From the NCBI GenBank assembly GCA_963782415.1, contig CAWAJT010000004.1, positions 248,001 through 312,000 of the forward strand: 64,000 nucleotides of DNA, written 5' to 3'. Under the pieces are notes generated by a model. It ran no database searches. It saw only the letters and a program-made list of their open reading frames with translations, and was not told where the DNA came from. Position 1 is the stretch's first letter; each line of letters starts with the position of its first letter. The DNA is from Bog-473 sp963782415 (GTDB lineage Bacteria; Actinomycetota; Acidimicrobiia; Acidimicrobiales; RAAP-2). Shown piece by piece: positions 33,638 through 42,783 of the stretch. Position numbers and translations under genes: made by a program.

Positions 33638-35014
33638 GTGAGAACTACGGACGTGGACGAAGCAACGAGCGGTTCCGGCACGATCTCGGTCTTCCTGGCC
33701 GATGACAACCTGATCGTCCGTGAGGGCGTCAAGGCGCTCATTGAACGGCACGCGGACCTGCGGATCGTCGGAGTGGCAGCGGACTACGATGAGGTGGTCG
33801 AGGGCGCCACCTCGCTGCAGCCGCAGGTCCTCGTTACTGATATCAGGATGCCGCCGGCATTCAACCGCGAAGGTATCGACGCCGCCAAAGAGGTGCGTAA
33901 GCGCCATCCGGGTACGGGTGTGGTCATCCTCTCGCAGTACGACGACCCGGAGTACGCCGTATCGCTTTTGGCTGAAGGTTCAGCCGGTTACGGCTATCTG
34001 CTGAAAGACCACATCGCCCTGGGTGATCAGCTGGTGGACGCCATCCGCTCCGTGGCGACAGGTGGAAACGCGCTCGATCCCGCCATCGTCGACGCGTTGC
34101 TGCGCCCCATGACCGCGCACGGTGGTCTGACGCCGCCTGAGGAAGAACTCTTGGGAATGGTGGCCGAGGGCAGGCCGATCAAGGCCATCGCTGCATCCAG
34201 ACGGCTACCGCCCGAAGCCGTGGACGCCGAAGTGGAGGCGGTGTTCGTCAAGCTGGCCGAGGGGGTATCGGCTGGCACCGAAGGCGCACTGCAGCGCCTT
34301 CGGCTGTTGCACAAGGCGATCGTCGACCGCGAGGAGCAGGGTGAGACGCTGTCGCGGCTCCTCCCCGGCGGCCTTGCCGAGAAGCTCCGACGTGATGGGC
34401 GCCAAATCGGTGAGACGGATCGGGTCGTCGTCACCGTACTCATGAGCGACATCCGCTCCTACTCCACCATCGCCGAGCACGCTGATCCGAGCCAACTGGC
34501 CGGACAGCTGAATATCCACCGTGCGGCCATGAACGATGCGATCCTCGGGGAGAACGGCACGGTCATGCAATTCGTGGGTGACGCGGTAATGGCGGTGTTC
34601 GGCGCACCGTTCGAACAGGTGGATCACGCCGACCGCGCCGTGGTTGCGGCGCTCGCCATGCACCAGAAGCAGTCGGCCATCAATCGCCAATGGGAAGAGG
34701 AAGGGCTGCCTCCCTTCGGGCTCGGCCTGGGCCTGTCGACCGGGGAGGCCGCCGCCGCCCTCTTGGGGTCGGAGGAACGTCTGGAGTACACCCTCGTCGG
34801 AGACACGGTCAACATGTCCCAACGGCTGCAACAGCTGGCTGATGCGGGCGAAACAGTGGTCTCCCAGGGCACCGTTGACGCCTGGGCGGTGGTTCGCCGG
34901 ACGGTCGCTCTGCCGCCCCAGCTGGTCAAGGGACGCGAGACACCCGTCATCGCATACAAACTGGTGGACGACGGACGCCCTACAGGCGACGTCCTGGCGA
35001 GAGAAGGAAGCTGA
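33638..35014 (+). CDS. Receiver-HTH-adenylate cyclase fusion response regulator
   Basis: 458 residues. Domains in order: receiver (about 15-130, acidic pair ADD, phospho-Asp68 in VTDIRMPP, Lys in YLLKDH); a degenerate LuxR-like helical segment (about 160-205, LTPPEEELLGMVAEGRPIKA); a coiled linker; and a class III nucleotidyl cyclase (about 260-440) with both metal aspartates, Asp271 (MSDIRS) and Asp315 (GDAVMAVFG), and the C-terminal GDTVNMSQRLQ. It should make cAMP (cGMP not excluded) in response to phosphorylation by a kinase. GTG at 33653 is an alternative start. Followed after 1 bp by the ABC gene. Confidence 0.9.
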   Translation: MRTTDVDEATSGSGTISVFLADDNLIVREGVKALIERHADLRIVGVAADYDEVVEGATSLQPQVLVTDIRMPPAFNREGIDAAKEVRKRHPGTGVVILSQYDDPEYAVSLLAEGSAGYGYLLKDHIALGDQLVDAIRSVATGGNALDPAIVDALLRPMTAHGGLTPPEEELLGMVAEGRPIKAIAASRRLPPEAVDAEVEAVFVKLAEGVSAGTEGALQRLRLLHKAIVDREEQGETLSRLLPGGLAEKLRRDGRQIGETDRVVVTVLMSDIRSYSTIAEHADPSQLAGQLNIHRAAMNDAILGENGTVMQFVGDAVMAVFGAPFEQVDHADRAVVAALAMHQKQSAINRQWEEEGLPPFGLGLGLSTGEAAAALLGSEERLEYTLVGDTVNMSQRLQQLADAGETVVSQGTVDAWAVVRRTVALPPQLVKGRETPVIAYKLVDDGRPTGDVLAREGS

Positions 35015-35015
35015 C

Positions 35016-35720
35016 ATGGAGGCCCTGGTTGCCGAAAAAGTCCGGAAGACCTTCGAGGCGGAGAACGCCCCTGTCCGTGCGCTGAGGGGTGCCAACCTGG
35101 TTGTGCCGCCTGGAGACTTCGTCGCGCTGATGGGCCCATCCGGCTGCGGCAAATCCACGCTTCTGAACTTGATAGCCGGGCTCGACGTGGCGGACGAAGG
35201 GACGATCACGGTTGCCGGCGAGCGGGTTACTGGCCGCACGGAGGACGAGCTGTCACAGCTCCGCCGACGGCACATTGGGATCGTCTTCCAGTTCTTCAAC
35301 CTCCTGGAAGGCATGACCGTCCTGGAGAACGTCGCTCTCCCGGCGGTGATCGCCGGACGAAAGCGGAAGCCGGCGGAGACACGTGCCCGCGACCTGCTCG
35401 ATCTGTTGGGAATCGGGGACAAGGCGTCGACGGTGCCCGGCATGCTCTCGGGAGGTCAGCGACAACGGTTGGCAATCGCACGTGCCTTGGCCAACGAACC
35501 TACATTGTTGCTTGCTGACGAACCGACGGGCGCTCTCGATTCCGAAGGAGGTCAGGAGGTCATTGAACTCTTGAGTCGTCTGCACACCGGGGGGCAGACG
35601 ATCGTGCTCGTCACCCACGACGCGAATGTCGCGTCGGCCGCCGCTCGTATCGTACGTATGAAGGACGGCAGGATCTCGGCGGACGAGGAGTCGGAGATCC
35701 CCGTGGCCGCGCCGTCGTAA
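35016..35720 (+). CDS. ABC transporter ATP-binding protein (MacB/LolD type)
   Basis: 234 residues. Walker A GPSGCGKST (40-48), Q-loop FQFFNLLEGMTV, signature MLSGGQRQR, Walker B TLLLADEPTGALD and the switch His in VTHDANV. These are typical of the MacB/LolD/FtsE-like exporters that pair with FtsX-type permeases; the permease is encoded at 39194. GAAGGAAG precedes the ATG by 4 bases. It lies in an apparent operon between the cyclase fusion and the sensor kinase. Confidence 0.93.
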   Translation: MEALVAEKVRKTFEAENAPVRALRGANLVVPPGDFVALMGPSGCGKSTLLNLIAGLDVADEGTITVAGERVTGRTEDELSQLRRRHIGIVFQFFNLLEGMTVLENVALPAVIAGRKRKPAETRARDLLDLLGIGDKASTVPGMLSGGQRQRLAIARALANEPTLLLADEPTGALDSEGGQEVIELLSRLHTGGQTIVLVTHDANVASAAARIVRMKDGRISADEESEIPVAAPS

Positions 35721-35732
35721 GCGTTGCATGCG

Positions 35733-37892
35733 ATGACACTGCACGACGAGGTGCAATTGGCCGTAGAGAGCGAGCAGGTCATGACGGCGCCCGCTTCGAA
35801 TTCGGCGCGCTTCGGTTCGTTCAGACTGCTCCAGGCGCTTCTTTTCGCCTTGACGGTCGCGGGTGTCGTGATCGGTTGGCGCATCGACGTGCCAGGCGGG
35901 CTCGAGCCGGCCGTCGCGGTGGCGTTCGGTCTCACCCTTGCCTGGGCCCTCGTGGGCGTTGTGGACTCCGGTGCGCGGGAGCGGCCCGTCGGCAAGGCAT
36001 CACCCTTCCACTTGCTCGCCGCCAGCGATGCCCTGGTGGCGGCCACCGCGCTGGCGGCAGGCCGCCAAGCCGATCTGATGCACAGCTCCGGCGGCGCCCG
36101 GGACATCGCCACCGTGGCGGCGCTCGTGGTTACAGCGATCTCATTCCACTTCCTCCTGGCACTGCCGGACGGCCGGCTGCACGATGCCGGCCGGCGTGTG
36201 CTGGGCGTAGCCGGCTACGTGGTGGCGATCGCCGTCGCCTTTGCCTTCGTCTTGGACCACCGACCGTTCAGTCTGGCCGATGGGGCAACGAGCTGGGCCG
36301 TTGCGGGCTTGCTAGCCGTCGCTCCGATGCGCAGCCGTTACATCGCATCGATCGGGCCGCGCCGGGAGCGAATGGAATGGTTCGGCATTGGAGTGTCAAT
36401 TGCGGCCACGATCGCGCTCGGAGCGACAGTGCTGCACCTGCTGGTGGGTTGGCCGGCACTACTCGGCGCCGTGGCGTCGGGAGCGACAGTGTTCGTCCCG
36501 TTGGGACTGTTGGCTGCCGAGAACAAGAAATTGGGACCGCACGCCAGCAGGAGCCTGGTACAGGTACTCGCTGTTTTCGGATTCGTCGTCGTCGTCTCGG
36601 CGATCTACCTTGTGGTCGTCCTCGGACTCGGACACGCACCGAAGACGACCGGCGACAAGGATGTCCTCGCCCTCTCCATGGTCGCCTCCGGCGTGGCCGC
36701 GCTCATCTTTGTTCCCGTCAGGGCGCGTTTCCTCGACTCGGCCACCCGGTTCGTCTACGGATCACGTGAAGCCCCCGACGAGGTCCTGCGCACCTTCGGG
36801 AGCAGGCTCACCCGCGCCATTCCCATGGACGAGTTGCTCCTCCAACTCGCAGAATCCCTACGCAAGACCATGAGTCTTGTGAGCGCCGAGGTGTACACGG
36901 GCACGGGTGAAGTGCTCGAGCGCACGGCGTCCGTGCCTGATCAGGGACCGGCCTCGCTGGTCGTCTCGTCCCGGGAACGCCCGGTCGTGACGCGGGCCGG
37001 GGTCTCAGGGACAGCGTGGGCCTCTGTCTGGCTCCCTGCACTCTTGCGGGGGCGGGAGGCGGAACAGATCCGGGTTGCCCCCGTGAGCCACGCGGGCGAG
37101 TTGCTCGGTCTCATTGTCGTCGAACGATCGTCGCAGGCCAGCGCTTTCTCCGAGGAGGACGACCGGGTTCTCGCCGACCTGGCCCGACAGGTCGGACTGG
37201 CGCTGCACAACTCCCAGTTGGATACCGCCCTGCAGACCACACTGGACGAGGTCCGCAAACAGGCGGACGCGTTGCGTGAGTCCCGGGCACGGATCGTGGC
37301 CAGCGGAGACGCGGAGCGCCGCCGGGTCGAGCGCAACCTGCACGACGGGGCGCAACAACATCTCGTGGCGTTGGCCGTCAACCTCCGGTTGGCAAAGGAC
37401 ATCATCGTGGACGACCAAGAGGCCGGCATGGAGATGCTGGATCAGCTCGCCGGCGAGGTGCAAGAGACGATTCAAGAGCTGCGAGAGCTGGCGCACGGAA
37501 TCTACCCGCCGCTCCTCGTCGACAGCGGGCTCGTCGAGGCGCTCCGCGCCGCGGCGAACCGGAACCCGCTACCTGTGGACATCGTGGCAGCTGGCATCGG
37601 GCGCTACCAGTCGGAGACGGAGGCCGCGATCTACTTCTGCTGCTTGGAGGCACTCCAGAACGCGGCGAAGCATGCACCTGACGCCCGAGTCGAGGTGCAC
37701 CTGTGGGAGGAATCCGGCGGCCTGTTGTTCACGGTCGCGGACGATGGCCCCGGGTTCGACGCGAACACCGCGCAGCGGGGTCACGGCTACATCAACATGG
37801 CTGACCGGCTTGGCGCAATCGGCGGAACCGTGCGGTGGGAATCGGAGATCGGGAAGGGATCCCAGGTGCGCGGGTCGGTACCGCTGGTCTAG
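35733..37892 (+). CDS. NarL-type sensor histidine kinase with membrane N-terminus
   Basis: 719 residues from ATG 35733 (ATG 35781 is also plausible). The N-terminal ~320 residues contain about eight hydrophobic segments. A GAF-like region follows (about 350-500), then the HisKA_3 dimerisation helix with phospho-acceptor His537 in RRVERNLHDGAQQHLVALA, and a HATPase domain (NAAKHAPDA, DDGPGFD, GHGYINMADRL). Its cognate regulators are probably those encoded at 37904 and 38364, with the cyclase fusion a third possible target. The signal is unknown; membrane placement suggests an envelope or membrane cue. Confidence 0.92.
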   Translation: MTLHDEVQLAVESEQVMTAPASNSARFGSFRLLQALLFALTVAGVVIGWRIDVPGGLEPAVAVAFGLTLAWALVGVVDSGARERPVGKASPFHLLAASDALVAATALAAGRQADLMHSSGGARDIATVAALVVTAISFHFLLALPDGRLHDAGRRVLGVAGYVVAIAVAFAFVLDHRPFSLADGATSWAVAGLLAVAPMRSRYIASIGPRRERMEWFGIGVSIAATIALGATVLHLLVGWPALLGAVASGATVFVPLGLLAAENKKLGPHASRSLVQVLAVFGFVVVVSAIYLVVVLGLGHAPKTTGDKDVLALSMVASGVAALIFVPVRARFLDSATRFVYGSREAPDEVLRTFGSRLTRAIPMDELLLQLAESLRKTMSLVSAEVYTGTGEVLERTASVPDQGPASLVVSSRERPVVTRAGVSGTAWASVWLPALLRGREAEQIRVAPVSHAGELLGLIVVERSSQASAFSEEDDRVLADLARQVGLALHNSQLDTALQTTLDEVRKQADALRESRARIVASGDAERRRVERNLHDGAQQHLVALAVNLRLAKDIIVDDQEAGMEMLDQLAGEVQETIQELRELAHGIYPPLLVDSGLVEALRAAANRNPLPVDIVAAGIGRYQSETEAAIYFCCLEALQNAAKHAPDARVEVHLWEESGGLLFTVADDGPGFDANTAQRGHGYINMADRLGAIGGTVRWESEIGKGSQVRGSVPLV

Positions 37893-37903
37893 GAGCCTGT
37901 TGT

Positions 37904-38296
37904 TCAGGCGGTGACGAACACCTTGGTGTGTCGCCCTTCCCAGAGCCGCCGAAGTGTGTCGGCGCCGAGCTGTTCCTTGTTCAGATAGGCACGAGCACCG
38001 CTTGTGGCCACCTCGGGCGGGAGGTCTCCTGCGTCATAGGTCGAGCACAGGATCACGACGACCTCGGGGTGCCTTGCCACCATGCTGCGGGTTGCCTCAA
38101 TGCCGTTCATCTCCGGCATGTTGATGTCCATCAGGACCAGCGCGGGACTGAGCTCCTCCTCAAGGGAGACCGCTTCACTCCCGTTGGCCGCCTCACCCAC
38201 CAGCTCGAATTCGCTGGCCCGCTTCAGAACGGCCCTCATTGCAGCGCGGAAGGGTGCCTGGTCGTCCACGATCAGAACGGGGAGCCGATCGCTCAT
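37904..38296 (-). CDS. Stand-alone receiver-domain response regulator
   Basis: 130 residues, receiver only: acidic pair in IVDDQ, phospho-Asp57 in LVLMDINMPEMNG, conserved Thr/Ser in CSTYD and Lys in YLNKEQ. No output domain follows. Such single-domain regulators act by protein contact or as phosphate sinks. ATG 38296, convergent with the sensor kinase, whose end lies 11 bp away. Confidence 0.9.
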   Translation of the reverse strand: MSDRLPVLIVDDQAPFRAAMRAVLKRASEFELVGEAANGSEAVSLEEELSPALVLMDINMPEMNGIEATRSMVARHPEVVVILCSTYDAGDLPPEVATSGARAYLNKEQLGADTLRRLWEGRHTKVFVTA

Positions 38297-38363
38297 TTGG
38301 CCATTGTCTCATGACGCCGGATGCTGTGACCGTGGTGGTGCCACGCATGCCGGACGTGTGCTG

Positions 38364-39038
38364 TCACCCTCCTCCAGGGTCGCTGAGATAGAGCAGCACG
38401 GCCTTGACCCGCCGGTTCATATCGCGCTCCTCGGTCAGACCGAGCTTGGAGAAGATCGAGTTCGTGTGCTTCTCGACGGCCCGCTCCGAAATCTGCAGGG
38501 ATGAAGCGATGGCGGCATTGTTCTTGCCCTTGGCCATTTCGCCCAGGATCTCGGACTCCCGTGGCGTGAGCCAGGAAAGGTCCGATTTCCGGCGAGACGA
38601 CTTGGCCTCTATCAGCTCATCGACAATCTGAGGATCGATGATGGAACCGCCGCTGGCGACGGTCCGGATGGCTTGGGCGAGTTCGTCCGCCCCGGCGACC
38701 TGTTCTTTCAGCAAGTAACCCCGTCCAGCGGAACCCGTCTCGAGGAGCGCCAACGCGTAGGAGGGGGTCTTGTACTGGCTGAGAACGACAACACCGACAT
38801 CGGGCTTGTGCTCACGGAGCCATGAGGCCGCCTGAATCCCCTCGTCGGTCCCGGTCGGCGGCATGCGGATGTCGGTGACGACGACCCGGGGCGACGTGGA
38901 CTCAATGAGCTCGAGGAGTTCGGGCAGGTCGGCGGCCCGGCCGACGAGATCGAAGTCCGGCTCGCCGTCGATGATGCGCGCGATGCCCTCCCTGAGGAGT
39001 GCGTTGTCCTCCGCCAGAACCACCTTGATGCTCGGCAT
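38364..39038 (-). CDS. NarL/LuxR-family response regulator
   Basis: 224 residues from ATG 39038. Receiver with acidic pair AEDN, phospho-Asp56 in VTDIRMPPTGTDEG and Lys in YLLKEQ, then a LuxR-type HTH: SWLTPRESEILGEMAKGKNNAAIASSLQISERAVEKHTNSIFSKLGL. The receiver closely resembles that of the cyclase fusion at 33638 (both VTDIRMPP and GSAGxGYLLK), so the two probably arose by duplication, the fusion having swapped its DNA-binding output for a cyclase. Divergent from the FtsX permease gene, which it may regulate. Confidence 0.92.
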   Translation of the reverse strand: MPSIKVVLAEDNALLREGIARIIDGEPDFDLVGRAADLPELLELIESTSPRVVVTDIRMPPTGTDEGIQAASWLREHKPDVGVVVLSQYKTPSYALALLETGSAGRGYLLKEQVAGADELAQAIRTVASGGSIIDPQIVDELIEAKSSRRKSDLSWLTPRESEILGEMAKGKNNAAIASSLQISERAVEKHTNSIFSKLGLTEERDMNRRVKAVLLYLSDPGGG

Positions 39039-39193
39039 GCCCTGCGTACGGTAGCGCGCCGGTGCCAGATGACCAGGGTCTCCGTGGTGGTGGCACCCCG
39101 GAACCGGTCGCGGTGGCACCCTTGGGTGATCGGGTCTTTTCACGCACACTGCACAATGATGACGAAAGGCGATGGGGGAGAATCGGTGCCGTG

Positions 39194-41758
39194 ATGGAGC
39201 GGCGTTTCGACCTGGCCCGATATCGGACCCGTTCGACTCTCCGGCACAGCTGGGGTGGCTACCTCACGCTGATCATCTTGCTCGGCCTGGTGGGTGGGCT
39301 GGGCCTCGGCAGCCTTAGTGCGGCTCGGCGCACCCAATCGTCGTTCACGGATCTCCTGTCCAGGACCAACCCTTCGGACCTGCAGGTGTCGATCTACTCG
39401 GGCGGAGTCACGAACATCGGTTATCGGGCAGCGCTCACGCGGGAGATAACTCAGTTGCCCGGGGTCAGACACGTTGCCGCTGCCTTCGTTGCGGTCGGCG
39501 CACCGCTAACTCGCGACGGAAGTCCGAGAATCCGGGTGACAGGATTGGCGTTTCCGGTGGCCAGTGTCAACGGGCTCTTCTTCTCCCAGGACCGCTTGAT
39601 CGTGAACGAGGGACGCCTGGCGTCTCCCCAACGCCCAGATGAGATCGTCATGGCGCCGGTCGTGGCCAAGTTGCTCGGGTTCCACGTCGGCCAGGTGATC
39701 CCATTCGGGTTCTACTCGAATGCCCAGCAGTCGCTTTCTCAGTTCGGTACCAAGGCGGTTCCACCGGCGCTCCGTGTGAACATGAAGCTCGTCGGCCTGG
39801 CGTCGTTGAATTCGGAGATCGTCGAAGACGACGTCGACACGCTGCCCACGTTCATCCCGCTGACACCGGCCTTCGCTCGCCAGGCGCTGGCACACGGGGG
39901 TTTGTCTGGGGCACTCACGTTCGGCATCACGACAACGGGTGGGACGTCGACGGTGCCGCTCGTCGAGCGCGAGATCGACCGCCTGACCCCCCGCGGCTTC
40001 CAGGTGACGGACCACGCTCTTGCTCCCGTTGTCGCCAAGGCGGACAATGCGCTGAAGCCGATTTCCATCGCGCTGGGAGTCTTTGGCACTATTGCACTCT
40101 TCGCGGCGGTCCTCATCGCGACGCAGTTGATCGCTCGCCGCCTTCGCGTCAGTCGTGATGATCTACAGATCCTGCGGTCACTAGGGGCAGATCCGACCGA
40201 CACCCTTCTCGACGGTCTGATCGGTCTGGAGACCGCCATCGCAATTGGGTCGATCCTGGCGGTCGGCGTCGCGGTCGCGTTGTCGCCGCTGGCCCCTCTC
40301 GGACCAGTGCGTTCGGTGTTCCCAGGACGTGGGTTCTCATTCGACTGGACAGTTCTCGGTTTCGGACTTCTTGTCCTCGTGGTGGCACTGGGCGCCGTCG
40401 CCGCCTTGTTGGCGCACGCGGCGGCTCCACACCGGATGACGCGGCGAATCCCCGTCCACGCGACGGCAGGAGCATGGGTCGTGACTTCCGCGGCGCGGGC
40501 CGGACTCTCCGCGCCCGGCGTGATCGGAGTCCGGATGGCGCTGGAGCCAGGCGAGGGCCGGGCCGCCGTGCCCGTGCGCTCCGCGGTTCTCGGTTCGGTA
40601 CTGGCTGTGGCGCTCGTCGTCACCACGCTGACATTCGGGAACAGCCTAGGGAGACTCGTCTCGACACCGTCGCTCTATGGGTGGAATTGGACATACATCC
40701 TCAATCCGGTCGGGGCTGGTGGGGGCGAGGTCCCCAAGGTTGCGTTGACGATGCTCAAGCACGACAAGGATGTCGCCGCTTACTCCGGAGCGTCCTTCAA
40801 CAACTTGCAGATGGACGGTCAAGAGGTCCCGTTCCTCTTGGAGAACAACAAGGCCACCGTCGCGCCGCCCATCCTCTCCGGCCACGGGCTGCAGGGAAGC
40901 CGCGAGGTTGTACTGGGTGCGGCCACGATGGCGCAGCTTCACAAGCGACTCGGCCAGGACGTCACCATCTCCTTCGGTGCTCCCGCGGACGGGGCGTATT
41001 ACATCCCGCCGACGCGTCTTCGCATCGTCGGCACGGCCACCTTTCCCGCTATCGGGTTCGCCAGCACGGTCTCCGACCATACGTCCATGGGCACTGGACT
41101 CCTGCTTTCTCCGCAGGACCTGCCGAAATCGTTCGTGGCAGCCATCGACAGCGGTCCCGACCCTGCCCTTGCTGGCCCGAATCTGGTCCTGGTCCGGATC
41201 CGAGCGGGAGTCCCGTCGGCCACTGCGCTTGCCGGTCTCAATCGGATCATCGCCGCAGCGGACCGGGCCTTCTCCGCGCTGCCAGGTGGATCTGCCGGCA
41301 ATGCCCTTGTCGTGCAAGGGGTCCAGCGCCCGGCCGAGATCGTCAACTACAAGACGATCGGACTGACACCGTCGCTCCTTGTGGCGGCGTTGGTACTGGG
41401 TGCGGTGGCAGCCCTGACCCTTACCCTCGTGGCCTCTGTCCGCCAACGCCGCCGAGATCTCGCGTTGCTGAAGACGATCGGCTTCGTGCGGCGGCAACTG
41501 GCTTCGGCAGTGGCCTGGCAGGCGACTGTCGCTGCCGCCGCGGGGATCGTGATCGGGATCCCACTCGGGCTGATCTTCGGGCGATTGCTCTGGGTTTTGT
41601 TCGCGCAACAGATCGACGCGGTGCCGTACCCCACGGTGTCCGTCCCATCGGTGGTGCTGGTCGCCGCGGGAACCCTCCTGCTTGCCAACCTCGTGGCAGC
41701 TATGCCGGCACGGACTGCGGCCCGCACGCCAACGGCTGTCCTGCTGCGCGAAGAATAG
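39194..41758 (+). CDS. FtsX-like ABC exporter permease
   Basis: 854 residues; start ATG 39194 (MERRFDLARYRTRSTLRHSW) with an in-frame GTG one codon upstream. N-terminal TM (YLTLIILLGLVGGLGLGSL), a large extracytoplasmic domain, three central TMs (about 290-420), a second extracytoplasmic domain, and a final FtsX module (ALVLGAVAALTLTLVASVRQRRRDLALLKTIGFVRRQL) with two more TMs. Two FtsX domains in one chain fit a MacB/DUF214-type exporter using the ATPase at 35016, four genes away. Substrate unknown; an envelope-stress or lipid/peptide exporter is possible. Confidence 0.9.
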   Translation: MERRFDLARYRTRSTLRHSWGGYLTLIILLGLVGGLGLGSLSAARRTQSSFTDLLSRTNPSDLQVSIYSGGVTNIGYRAALTREITQLPGVRHVAAAFVAVGAPLTRDGSPRIRVTGLAFPVASVNGLFFSQDRLIVNEGRLASPQRPDEIVMAPVVAKLLGFHVGQVIPFGFYSNAQQSLSQFGTKAVPPALRVNMKLVGLASLNSEIVEDDVDTLPTFIPLTPAFARQALAHGGLSGALTFGITTTGGTSTVPLVEREIDRLTPRGFQVTDHALAPVVAKADNALKPISIALGVFGTIALFAAVLIATQLIARRLRVSRDDLQILRSLGADPTDTLLDGLIGLETAIAIGSILAVGVAVALSPLAPLGPVRSVFPGRGFSFDWTVLGFGLLVLVVALGAVAALLAHAAAPHRMTRRIPVHATAGAWVVTSAARAGLSAPGVIGVRMALEPGEGRAAVPVRSAVLGSVLAVALVVTTLTFGNSLGRLVSTPSLYGWNWTYILNPVGAGGGEVPKVALTMLKHDKDVAAYSGASFNNLQMDGQEVPFLLENNKATVAPPILSGHGLQGSREVVLGAATMAQLHKRLGQDVTISFGAPADGAYYIPPTRLRIVGTATFPAIGFASTVSDHTSMGTGLLLSPQDLPKSFVAAIDSGPDPALAGPNLVLVRIRAGVPSATALAGLNRIIAAADRAFSALPGGSAGNALVVQGVQRPAEIVNYKTIGLTPSLLVAALVLGAVAALTLTLVASVRQRRRDLALLKTIGFVRRQLASAVAWQATVAAAAGIVIGIPLGLIFGRLLWVLFAQQIDAVPYPTVSVPSVVLVAAGTLLLANLVAAMPARTAARTPTAVLLREE

Positions 41759-41786
41759 GGGCAGCAGACCAGGTGTGCCCGCAGCA

Positions 41787-42560
41787 CTACCCCTTGGGGG
41801 CGATCGCCACCTTGAGGTCGTCGAGCGCGGCCTGCAACTCGGCTGAACGGTTCCTTCTTGCCGAATCGGCGTTCGCCAGCTGTTCACCCGTCGGGGTTGC
41901 TCCCCCCGAGCGCATCAGGTGATCTGCTTCCACTGCGAAGGCGAGGCCCCGCAGACTATCCGCGCAGCGCTGGCACAGTGCTCTGTGCCCATCATCGGGT
42001 GCCGAAGCGGCGGCGCGTTCGAGGCCATCCACGGCATCGTCGACCTGCACACCGACGTTGGCTCGGCGCTGGGTGTCGTCTGTATCCGACTGCGAGAGGA
42101 CAAGCTCACGCGCCAGCTCGGCCGCGGTCAGGGCGGGTCGCACCGAGCGCTCCCAATCGACCTCACGGCCCTGACGCTTGGATCGGGCGATCAGGAGTCC
42201 CACCAAAAGAGCGGCGAGGGCGATGACCACGGCCAGAAGCACCCAGCCCCAGGTTTTGGAACTCGACGTCGGCTTGGCGACCGTGGTCGTCGTGGTGGAG
42301 CTCGACGTGGTTGTCGTGGGACGCTCTCGCGTGGTTGTGGTTGTGGTTGTGGTTGCGGGCACGGTTGTCGTGGTCGTGGGGGCGGTCGTCGGTGGGACGG
42401 TTGTGGTGGTCGGGGCGGCGGTTGTCGTGGTCGTCACCAGAGCTGTGGTGGTCGTCGTGTCTTGTGCCGCAGCGCTTTGGGAGAAGACGCCAAGCATGAC
42501 GGGGATCCCGGTCAATGCGAGTGCCAGAGCGGCCGAACAGATGTAAGCCTTCGGATGCAT
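41787..42560 (-). CDS. Thr-rich membrane-anchored secreted protein
   Basis: 257 residues. Signal peptide (AALALALTGIPVMLGVFSQSAAAQ), then a roughly 65-residue low-complexity linker made almost wholly of Thr, Pro and Ala, then one TM (WGWVLLAVVIALAALLVGLLI) followed by a basic stop-transfer (ARSKRQGR) and a charged cytoplasmic domain (QRCADSLRGLAFAVEADHL). The Thr repeat would span or stick out of the envelope. No enzymatic motif seen; I do not recognise the family. ATG 42560. The GTGGT-type simple sequence on the plus strand is just this linker. Confidence 0.75.
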   Translation of the reverse strand: MHPKAYICSAALALALTGIPVMLGVFSQSAAAQDTTTTTALVTTTTTAAPTTTTVPPTTAPTTTTTVPATTTTTTTTRERPTTTTSSSTTTTTVAKPTSSSKTWGWVLLAVVIALAALLVGLLIARSKRQGREVDWERSVRPALTAAELARELVLSQSDTDDTQRRANVGVQVDDAVDGLERAAASAPDDGHRALCQRCADSLRGLAFAVEADHLMRSGGATPTGEQLANADSARRNRSAELQAALDDLKVAIAPKG

Positions 42561-42783
42561 GACAGCAGCTTATGGTCGACGGATACGGCGAACCGGGACC
42601 GTCATCCGGCACAATACGGTTGCGAGACGAGACCGCAACGCTAATCGCCGTACCCCCCGATCTCTGGTGCTGCTGTTATGGACGTGGCGGCACCTTCGGT
42701 CGCCGAGCGGCGTGGCTCACTCAGCACGCGTGGTCTACACAGGTTCTACACGGGTACCCTCCCCACAAGCGACCGGAGGACGA

